This document shows positions 6,301 through 10,777 of a DNA stretch of 10,777 bases, one piece after another (the stretch's first letter is position 1; every line of letters begins with the position of its first letter). This stretch comes from Caldifarciminota bacterium (GTDB taxonomy: Bacteria > Hydrothermota > Tepidihabitantia > B3-TA06). The position numbers and the translations under genes were made by a program. Under the pieces are notes generated by a model. The model searched no databases. It saw nothing but the letters and a program-made list of their open reading frames with translations, and had not been told where the DNA came from. The stretch covers positions 1 to 10,777 of the forward strand of contig WJJO01000127.1 of assembly GCA_014729665.1 (NCBI GenBank), written 5' to 3'.

Positions 6301-7943
6301 TTTTGCTCCGCCTTCTTCCTTTCGGTGATGTTGCGTACGAATACGAACTCGGCAGGTCTTCCCCCGTAGGAAACCAGGCCTACATTCATCTCGACATATA
6401 TCCTGGTTCCGTCCTTGTGCAGTATTACCGTTTCGTATATGGAGGGCACCTGCTCTCCGGTCATTCGTCTTCTGTAGTAGTCTTCGACTTTAGCAAGCTC
6501 CCCCGGATCGATGTGTGCTGCAAACGGCTTACCGATGACTTCGTCTGCGGAATAGCCCATCATCTTCACAAGACTCGGATTCATGTACATTATCTTTGCG
6601 TCCTGAACTATCGTGATTCCGTCATTGGCGCGTTCAACCAGGTTCCGGTACTTCTCTTCAGATTCTTTGAGTGCATCCTCGGCTTTTTTGCGTTCGGTTA
6701 CGTCTCTTCCTACTGAGATTATGTATTTAGGTTTCCCTCTATTATCCTTGACGAGTGACCCTGCATATTCTGTCGGGATTTTGGATCCATCCTTTTTAAT
6801 CAAAGATATCTCAACCGTTCCATGTCCCAATTCAAATACCGTCCTGGCAGTCTCCGCCGCCCGCTTCAAGTCCTCTTCGTCATACCAGTCGTCTGGGGCC
6901 TTCATAGACGATATCTCTTCATCGGTATATCCGCTCTTCTCCCTGAACGCCTTATTCCACCTTAAGGGCTTTCCGGTTTCAGGATCGAATACGAACACCG
7001 TATCCTTTGCCGTGTTCAAGATGCTGTCGGTGAACCCCTTTTCCCGTCTTAATGCCTTTACGGCTTTCCTGCGTTCGGTTATATCAATAATCGATACAAG
7101 TATCCTGTCGAAGGTTTCTTCATGCCCTGGTGCAACACTCATCTTTAGGCTGATGTATATCTTGTCGCCTGTGAATGTTTGATTTATTCCTTCACCGGTA
7201 AATACCGTCTTACCCTCAGATATCGAGATAAGCTCATCTTTGATAAGTTCGTAGACCTCATCGGTAAATATCCGGTTCACATTCTTAATCAAATCCTGTT
7301 TACTGCCTGCCCCGTATAGTTTTACCGCGGCCTTGTTAACATCCATAACACGCGAAAGGGAAAAACAACGTTTAACTTCCTCGGGGTTTTCTGAAAAGAA
7401 ACCTCTAATATCTTCTATTCCTTCGGCTTTCAGTCCGTCAATATATTTCTTGATCCCGGAACGATCCTCCACCCAAAGTGAAACAGGTGAATTCTCGAAT
7501 AAAGTTCTGTATCTTTCATTAGATTCCTGTAAACCCAATTCGACCTGTTTCCGTTCGGAAATATCTTGTACAATTCCGTCATAATATTGCACCTCTTTCC
7601 CTTTATCTTTAACAACCTTGAGGTTAAGGGATACCCAGAAATCCGAACCGTCCTTGCGCCTCTGTTGGACTTCAAAATTACTGATTTCACCCTTTTTAAG
7701 AGCCTGTTTCAATAACTCCTCCCTCTGTTCGGGACAGGAGTATAGTTGATATACGGAAAGCCCTTTCATCTCATCAGGAGAAGAGTAGCCGTACATATGA
7801 ACCAATGCTTTATTCAAAGATAGAAAATTACCTTCAGGTGTAGTCCTGAAAACACCTACCGGGATGTTATCGTGGAGACTCCGGTACAGGTCAGTAGTAT
7901 TTTCGAGCGCCTCCCCGCCACCGGTGCGCTCTTGACTGTTCAT
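3327..7943 (-). CDS. Soluble multi-PAS/GAF sensor histidine kinase
   Basis: The product has 1538 residues, with no membrane segment or signal peptide, so it is a cytoplasmic sensor. Domains in order, approximate residues: PAS 17-133, divergent PAS 142-293, PAS 301-420, PAS 428-544, PAS 552-668, PAS 676-803, GAF 815-995, divergent GAF-like 1003-1175, PAS 1184-1295, then HisKA about 1305-1380 and HATPase about 1425-1530. Most PAS units end in a D-I/V-(T/S/N)-E-R-(K/R) linker (DITERK, DVTERK, DINERK), which joins them by coiled-coil helices. The phosphoacceptor is His1319 in AHQLNNPLA, with Gln in place of the usual Glu/Asp after His. The catalytic boxes are intact: LVRNAVEAM (N), DTGPGIP (G1), FNPLFTTK (F) and GTGLGLS (G2). 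The fifth PAS has C585, C596, C608 and C611, the last two as GPCTFC. The start ATG has AAGGA close before it and follows a consensus promoter. No receiver domain is attached; the partner is probably the overlapping NtrC-type gene. The ligands are unknown. Confidence 0.95.
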   Translation of the reverse strand: MNSQERTGGGEALENTTDLYRSLHDNIPVGVFRTTPEGNFLSLNKALVHMYGYSSPDEMKGLSVYQLYSCPEQREELLKQALKKGEISNFEVQQRRKDGSDFWVSLNLKVVKDKGKEVQYYDGIVQDISERKQVELGLQESNERYRTLFENSPVSLWVEDRSGIKKYIDGLKAEGIEDIRGFFSENPEEVKRCFSLSRVMDVNKAAVKLYGAGSKQDLIKNVNRIFTDEVYELIKDELISISEGKTVFTGEGINQTFTGDKIYISLKMSVAPGHEETFDRILVSIIDITERRKAVKALRREKGFTDSILNTAKDTVFVFDPETGKPLRWNKAFREKSGYTDEEISSMKAPDDWYDEEDLKRAAETARTVFELGHGTVEISLIKKDGSKIPTEYAGSLVKDNRGKPKYIISVGRDVTERKKAEDALKESEEKYRNLVERANDGITIVQDAKIMYMNPSLVKMMGYSADEVIGKPFAAHIDPGELAKVEDYYRRRMTGEQVPSIYETVILHKDGTRIYVEMNVGLVSYGGRPAEFVFVRNITERKKAEQNLKESHERFLTVLDSLDSGVYVADMNTYEILYANRRMCKYFGEIIGKTCWKVLQKNQNGPCTFCTNDKLLDSKGEPTGVYSWEFKNPISGFWCEIRDRAIRWVDGRMVRLEIAMDINERKQTEDALVDSEERFRHLAENFKEALIIYDGSVKKTIYANPGSENLFGIPREEILELDTMGFIDRLVHPEDREKAKKEAHKLWETRLAGGSERRDFEYRILRPDGEVRWCRQSSFQEVKEGKLGSRGYLIVADITERRLSRERIRKHAEDLALVYDLNNAVNRGASFREITRFLIERMLDIFEGRGGNVSLLSEDGKYLIIQDLLLPPEANSKLKGIIGKYVIGQRFPYGKGSFYAAVIEQGCPQIINDPDMILESVRKTAELTGDEDFIKKAPEIVKLLGMNATIDVPLLSEHEVTGVLSISRRVPFTVDDLARVEFISKQLTTILERRRAEEREAEYLHDLAILSQTAMDFVQLEPEQDIYRYVCDKLKELAGEVIVYTAGYDEERNECRIRALSGLGKFRERVLKILGQQPEGYRFTVPSESKKHLLSGELKGFEFDPELLTEWNVPKSITAASKKLLGLNKLYSVGFVKDTKLLGQAVIVPFKDNGLRNKEIVEAFIHQASVALQRRQAESSLAESEAKFRGLAESVKDVIFSLDLDGTILYMSPVASNMLGVKAADYIGKNILESDLFSKHNRKLFTEKMDPKGHIPLFEMTLKDVEGKNHIVEISAMRFPKQIIGSIRDITERKRMEQELHRAGKLASLGVLVGGLAHQLNNPLAVMMSASAVLSRALSKLPELPDGITDDVYDPLETIERQVKRVTKIVSGLLAFAQEKDSEVRPANINLLVSKTLQMFMQSTPAGGIKIDLQLTDNLPKALIDPEALEQVLLNLVRNAVEAMDGKGTVTIETESSKEDTLRLKVSDTGPGIPEEMREEIFNPLFTTKTRGTGLGLSLSVMLLEHFGGRIWIGEGDGKVGVTFVVEVPVSGEEADE

Positions 7944-7984
7944 TCGTCCTTCTTATCTTCAGTTTTCCCCCCGGATCTTAGATG

Positions 7985-8012
7985 ATTATATCGTGGTTAC
8001 TTTAATAGTCAA
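7985..8012 (-). promoter_or_regulatory. Sigma70-type promoter of the kinase-regulator operon
   Basis: On the minus strand TTGACT (8012-8007), a 16-base spacer and a perfect TATAAT (7990-7985) predict a start near 7978. That gives a leader of about 35 bases including AAGGA before the kinase ATG at 7943. Confidence 0.8.
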
Positions 8013-8019
8013 CCTTTCC

Positions 8020-8047
8020 TTGACCTTTTTATGATGATGGCTATTAT
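8020..8047 (+). promoter_or_regulatory. Sigma70-type promoter of thyX (predicts a leaderless mRNA)
   Basis: TTGACC (8020-8025), 16 bases, then TATTAT (8042-8047). Only six bases (CAGCCA) separate the -10 box from the thyX ATG at 8054, so the predicted start of transcription falls on or next to the initiation codon. It stands back to back with the kinase promoter, with seven bases between the two -35 boxes. Confidence 0.7.
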
Positions 8048-8053
8048 CAGCCA

Positions 8054-9541
8054 ATGGAAGTCATCCTCGCCGGTTTCAACCTCGATGCGGAGATAATCGA
8101 AGGGTTGAAGAATGGCAGGCAGTCCATGCCTGTTACACCTGAGACCCTTTCTGCCGCCTACGCGCGCATCAGCAGGTATCCTGCCAGGGTGACAGAACTG
8201 CGCAGGAAAGCCCGGGAAGAAGTAGAGAAGGCCCGTAAGTCCAACCGTACGATAATCTTCGAGATGGGGCACCACTCGGTTGCCGAGCACGCGGTCTTCA
8301 ACTTCGACGTAATCGGCATCTCACGCCTTGCAGTGGAGGCGCTGCAGTCATTCAGGCTTGCCTCATATACCGAGAAGTCCCAGCGCTACATCACCTTGAA
8401 AGACGACTTCGTGCTACCTGAAGAGATCAGCAAGATGGACATACAAGATGAATTCATAGATTTAATCAAAGCCGAGAACTCACTCTATCATTCGTTATTT
8501 AAAGAACTTAAGGCATTTCACGCCGGGGAAAATCCGGTCCTTGCGCAGAATAAGCGCGACCTTGCGAACCGGGCAAAGGAGGATGCGCGCTATGTGGCTT
8601 CGCTATCGACACAGTCGCAGATGGGGATGACCGTCAACGCACGCGAACTCGAACTGATGATACGCCGGTTTGCGTCTCATCCGCTCGAAGAAGTCAGGCA
8701 GCTTGGGGGAAAGCTGTACGAAGAGGCAAGGATAATCGCTCCGTCCCTGCTTTTGTTCTGTAAGTCAAACCCTTATGACGCAAAGACTTACCCCGCTTTA
8801 GCCGACTACGCCTCGAAGCTGGAGTTCGAGAAGACCCGGCAGGCACAAGTCGAACTCATCCGCTCGACCGAGGAGGCGGATCACCGGCTGCTCGCCGCCC
8901 TTCTGCACCGCGTAAGCGCCTCATCATACGAGGCTTGCATGAAGGCGGTCGAAGACATGAACTCAGATCAGCGTCTGGAACTCGTAAAGATTGCCTTCGA
9001 GCGGGCGGAGCTCTACGATGCTATGTTGCCTGAATTCGAGCACTTACGCTTAACGTTCGAGATCGTATGCTCGGCATCTTGTTTTGCCCAGCTCAAGCGC
9101 CACAGGATGGCCACCATTACACCCCAGCCCTACGACCCGGGACTCGGATTCGCTATACCCCAGTCAATAAAGGACATAGGACGTTTGGACGACTACAAGC
9201 ACACCATGGAGCACAGCCTTACCTTGTATCACCGGATTGCCAAACACTCACAAGTTACAGCGCCATATGCACTTACGAATGCGCACAGGCGAAGGGTGCT
9301 CGTAAGTCTCGATGCAAGGGAGCTTTACCACTTCTCGAGACTGCGTTCAGATGCACATGCACAGGCGGAGATACGGGACGTCTCGGACCAGATGGTGCAC
9401 CTAAGTCGCATGGTTATGCCGCTTACGATGATGCTTGCAGGCGGCAAGGACGCATATGCCGAGATGTACGGGCATCTTTTCGGGCATCCTCCAAGGGTCG
9501 TAGATGCGGAACTTCCGGGGGAGAGGGAGATTGATACCTGA
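8054..9541 (+). CDS. thyX: Tandem-domain flavin-dependent thymidylate synthase (ThyX)
   Basis: ThyX makes dTMP from dUMP with methylene-tetrahydrofolate, FAD and NADPH. The product has 495 residues, about twice a classical single-domain ThyX, and shows the family pattern twice. The first half has GHHSVAEH (72-79) and SFRLASYTEKSQRY (99-112), matching RHRxxSxNExSxRY except that RHR is SFR and Asn is Thr. Its later helix carries PLEEVR (210-215). The second half has PEFEH (326-330), RHR at 349-351 followed by MATITPQPY without the ExSxRY part, then the substrate-binding-type QAEIR (437-441). Each repeat thus keeps a different half of the signature, suggesting that active sites are completed between the two domains. 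The start is fixed by the conserved N-terminal MEVILAG and a -10 box just before it; there is no ribosome binding site. It is a single-gene unit, divergent from the kinase operon. The family is clear; full catalytic activity is inferred. Confidence 0.88.
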   Translation: MEVILAGFNLDAEIIEGLKNGRQSMPVTPETLSAAYARISRYPARVTELRRKAREEVEKARKSNRTIIFEMGHHSVAEHAVFNFDVIGISRLAVEALQSFRLASYTEKSQRYITLKDDFVLPEEISKMDIQDEFIDLIKAENSLYHSLFKELKAFHAGENPVLAQNKRDLANRAKEDARYVASLSTQSQMGMTVNARELELMIRRFASHPLEEVRQLGGKLYEEARIIAPSLLLFCKSNPYDAKTYPALADYASKLEFEKTRQAQVELIRSTEEADHRLLAALLHRVSASSYEACMKAVEDMNSDQRLELVKIAFERAELYDAMLPEFEHLRLTFEIVCSASCFAQLKRHRMATITPQPYDPGLGFAIPQSIKDIGRLDDYKHTMEHSLTLYHRIAKHSQVTAPYALTNAHRRRVLVSLDARELYHFSRLRSDAHAQAEIRDVSDQMVHLSRMVMPLTMMLAGGKDAYAEMYGHLFGHPPRVVDAELPGEREIDT

Positions 9542-9564
9542 GGCTTCCGGTCTGAAAATCTCCC

Positions 9565-9659
9565 AAAAAAAACTAAACAAAAGCTATATAAAAATACCTC
9601 AAAAGATACACAAAAGGTATTCAAAAGATATACAAAAGACTGCCAAAAAAGGGACAAAA
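9565..9659. repeat. Array of A-tracts in exact 11-bp phase (predicted curved DNA)
   Basis: After thyX, A-runs of four to six bases begin at 9579, 9590, 9601, 9612, 9623, 9634, 9645 and 9656, each exactly 11 bp after the last; an A8 run (9565-9572) precedes them. Most units read CAAAAG followed by a variable five-base segment such as ATACA, GTATT or ATATA. A-tracts in helical phase bend DNA. No hairpin or T-run on the thyX strand suggests a terminator here. A Lys-rich ORF crosses the array, but I regard it as a by-product of the repeat. Confidence 0.8.
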
Positions 9660-9692
9660 GTGGGACACGGAGCATTGTGTGTAAAGGTAATG

Positions 9693-9884
9693 TTAGAAGG
9701 TCTGTACAGTTGTGTATAGGGAAGGAAAATTACCTCGGTGTATTCTGAATTTAGTTCCGTGATTATGCCCAGTCCTTGAATCAAAATCAACGTAAATTCG
9801 TCCATCTTCGATGGCGTTTAAGAATTTGTCGAATCTGAATTCTGTCAATATCGTTATTTCTTTATGTAAGAAATGCTCAAGTTG
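9693..9884 (-). pseudogene. C-terminal remnant resembling an MvaI/BcnI-type restriction endonuclease
   Basis: A minus-strand frame open from the neighbouring repeat down to TAA at 9695-9693 encodes about 64 residues and has no start codon. It reads like a real protein end: EHFLHKEITIL, then RFDKFLNAIEDGRIYVDF, then TGHNHGTKFRI, then FPSLYTT. The order FLNAIEDGRIYVD followed by NHGTKFRI resembles, from memory, the C-terminal part of MvaI/BcnI-family type II endonucleases (a GxIxVD strand followed by HGTxFRI). The catalytic region is missing. Upstream the frame enters the 62-bp repeat and stops there (TGA at 9905-9903), so this is a broken gene. It sits in AT-rich DNA next to an unrelated-looking winged-helix gene, which fits a decayed restriction-modification locus. 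The family assignment should be treated as probable only. Confidence 0.5.
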
Positions 9885-9945
9885 TAGGGGCTGACCTTCA
9901 GGTCAGCCCGAGTAGAGACGGGCCGACTTGAAAGTCGGCCCCTAC
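9884..9945. repeat. 62-bp palindromic repeat with two hairpins (REP/MITE-like)
   Basis: The element has terminal inverted repeats GTAGGGGC and GCCCCTAC and two internal perfect hairpins. Hairpin 1 is GGGCTGACC (9888-9896) with GGTCAGCCC (9901-9909) around TTCA; hairpin 2 is GGGCCGACT (9920-9928) with AGTCGGCCC (9933-9941) around TGAA. They are joined by CGAGTAGAGAC. TT flanks both ends, a possible 2-bp target duplication. It is GC-rich in an AT-rich setting, separates the endonuclease remnant from the winged-helix gene, and supplies the latter's stop codon. This looks like a mobile non-coding repeat; only one copy is in the window. Confidence 0.8.
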
Positions 9946-10640
9946 TTCTGAGACTCAATGAGTTTAATCGAACGGTTCAATTGCAATAACAGAATGGCGT
10001 GTATGCCAAGTGGTGTGAGATAAAAATGATTCCTCACTTTTGCAAGTAATTGGAGTTCACAAGCGTAGTTAGAAAATATATAAGTAGCTGTATCTTTTGC
10101 CTTTTCCTGCTTCCAAGTACTCGCTTTGCCGATAGATTCAATGAAGTAATCGCGTAATTTGTGAAACAGCACAGGATAATTGCTTTTAGACAGAACAAAT
10201 ACGGATTCGATAATACTGAATATTGTAAAAGTAACTGGAGAGAAGAATGGATTCTCCATGACGAATTTTGTCAATATTTCTAATTGCTTTTGACTAAACC
10301 TATCGTTAATTATTGAATCGCCCTCTGAGAGAAAGTTGTTCCCAAAATCTGTCAAGAAATACTCTCTTTGGAATTTTGTAACAAGATTTAATCGACTCGC
10401 AACCTTAAGTCTATTCCCAATCGTCTTTTTGGATCTTTTTAAGTTAGTACTAATTTGAACGAGAGATTCCCCATTTGCCAATAGCAATAATGTTGGTTTT
10501 AGTAGACCCAAACGGACAACCCCAGAATCTGCAGATTCGATTTTTAAGAAGTAGGACATTTCTCTAAAATTATCATAGAACTTAGAGAGTACATGTTCTG
10601 GTTTATAAACTATCAATTCAATACAATGACGAGAGCACAA
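9942..10640 (-). CDS. Unrecognised winged-helix-like protein, possibly regulator or restriction-linked
   Basis: With a TTG start at 10640-10638 the product has 232 residues. I do not recognise the family. Two segments look like winged-helix units: residues about 47-105 (LLANGESLVQISTNLKR, helices, then YFLTDFG as a wing) and about 118-215, which ends in the similar FYLTPLG. There is no signal peptide or membrane span. The same frame stays open without a stop for 29 more codons upstream, to 10727, and that stretch reads like protein (EKIIIVTGAKPSDVK), yet it has no ATG, GTG or TTG. The true start may therefore be a rare codon such as ATT, or the 5' end may be lost. The stop TAG is the end of the 62-bp repeat, so the C-terminus (IESQK) may also be truncated. 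The gene is markedly more AT-rich than the rest of the window, which suggests transfer. The neighbouring endonuclease remnant hints at a restriction-modification context. Confidence 0.55.
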   Translation of the reverse strand: MCSRHCIELIVYKPEHVLSKFYDNFREMSYFLKIESADSGVVRLGLLKPTLLLLANGESLVQISTNLKRSKKTIGNRLKVASRLNLVTKFQREYFLTDFGNNFLSEGDSIINDRFSQKQLEILTKFVMENPFFSPVTFTIFSIIESVFVLSKSNYPVLFHKLRDYFIESIGKASTWKQEKAKDTATYIFSNYACELQLLAKVRNHFYLTPLGIHAILLLQLNRSIKLIESQK

Positions 10641-10686
10641 TTTGACGTCTGAAGGTTTTGCTCCTGTGACGATGATTATCTTTTCT

Positions 10687-10716
10687 ATTTTAGCTTTAAT
10701 TAGGTGTAGGTTGCAA
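10687..10716 (-). promoter_or_regulatory. Possible promoter of the winged-helix gene
   Basis: On the minus strand TTGCAA (10716-10711), 18 bases, then TAAAAT (10692-10687). The predicted start near 10680 would include an AGGAG (10667-10663), but no usual start codon follows it at a normal distance. AT-rich DNA gives such matches easily. Confidence 0.3.
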
Positions 10717-10725
10717 TGAATTGCG

Positions 10726-10776
10726 TCTCAGGTAGAGTTAGAGACAAGGAGGATATGAATATGACTTTACCTGAGA
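10726..10776. repeat. Imperfect inverted repeat around the start of the right-edge gene
   Basis: The arm TCTCAGGTAGAGTTA (10726-10740) matches the reverse complement of 10762-10776 at 13 of 15 positions, the outer nine perfectly. The 21-base centre contains the AAGGAGG ribosome site, and the right arm begins inside the start codon. In RNA the two mismatches become G-U pairs, so a 15-pair hairpin is possible with the ribosome site in the loop. Confidence 0.6.
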
Positions 10777-10777
10777 A
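10761..10777 (+). CDS. Start of an unknown plus-strand gene (cut by the window edge)
   Basis: Only five codons are visible (MTLPE). The start is supported by AAGGAGG (10746-10752) eight bases before the ATG. An in-frame ATG at 10755 is too close to the ribosome site to be favoured. It is divergent from the winged-helix gene. Its function cannot be judged here; a partner gene of the neighbouring restriction-like remnant is one possibility. Confidence 0.5.

Noticed and set aside
9525..9572. GGGAGAT / ATCTCCC hairpin after thyX as an intrinsic terminator
   Set aside because: On the thyX strand it is followed by A8, not T-runs, and the loop is 26 bases; it does not fit a terminator in either direction.
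9067..9675. Overlapping ORFs on both strands within thyX
   Set aside because: They are shadows of a gene with clear ThyX motifs and show no domain pattern of their own.
9504..9719. Plus-strand 71-codon Lys-rich ORF overlapping the end of thyX
   Set aside because: It overlaps thyX by 38 bases, has no ribosome site, and its Lys-rich content follows from the A-tract array.
9599..9805. Minus-strand 68-codon ORF
   Set aside because: It lies in a different frame over the endonuclease-like remnant, whose own frame reads like real protein, and its end runs into the T-tracts.
1..10777. tRNA, rRNA, CRISPR array or complete insertion sequence
   Set aside because: No cloverleaf, rRNA-like stretch, regularly spaced long repeats or transposase was seen on either strand by eye.

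Overview
The window looks like chromosomal DNA of an uncultured, probably Gram-negative-type bacterium. It has consensus sigma70-type promoters with 16-bp spacers, an NtrC-class activator with a sigma54 (-24/-12) promoter, Shine-Dalgarno sites, and a thymidylate synthase of the flavin-dependent ThyX type in a long two-domain form. I cannot name the lineage. The double-length ThyX, the DUF4388 (PATAN) protein and a GTAGGGGC-type palindromic repeat would suit a candidate phylum, but that is inference.

Layout. (1) Positions 1-1486, minus strand: four closely packed genes, in transcription order a stand-alone receiver protein (CheY-like), a SpoIIAA/STAS-like protein, a DUF4388/PATAN protein and a second STAS-like protein cut by the window edge. 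(2) Positions 1487-1906: a spacer with two stacked promoters for that operon, one sigma70-type and one near-perfect sigma54-type, preceded by direct repeats that could be activator sites. (3) Positions 1907-7943, minus strand: a 1538-residue soluble histidine kinase (seven PAS-type and two GAF-type regions) whose stop overlaps the start of an NtrC-type sigma54 activator. (4) Positions 7944-8053: back-to-back divergent promoters. (5) Positions 8054-9541, plus strand: a tandem-domain ThyX that appears to be translated from a leaderless mRNA. (6) Positions 9542-10777: an AT-rich, scrambled right end. It holds a run of A-tracts in exact 11-bp phase, a C-terminal remnant resembling MvaI/BcnI-type restriction endonucleases, a 62-bp double-hairpin repeat, a winged-helix-like protein without a clear start codon, and the first codons of a plus-strand gene inside an imperfect inverted repeat.

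How the parts may work together. The large kinase probably phosphorylates the NtrC-type regulator, which would then open the sigma54 promoter some 170 bp beyond its own gene and switch on the receiver-STAS-PATAN-STAS operon. A two-component system would thus control a second layer made only of small signalling and adaptor domains with no DNA-binding or enzymatic output in view. This cascade is the most coherent candidate for an undescribed system here. The right end looks like decaying, horizontally acquired restriction-modification-type DNA.
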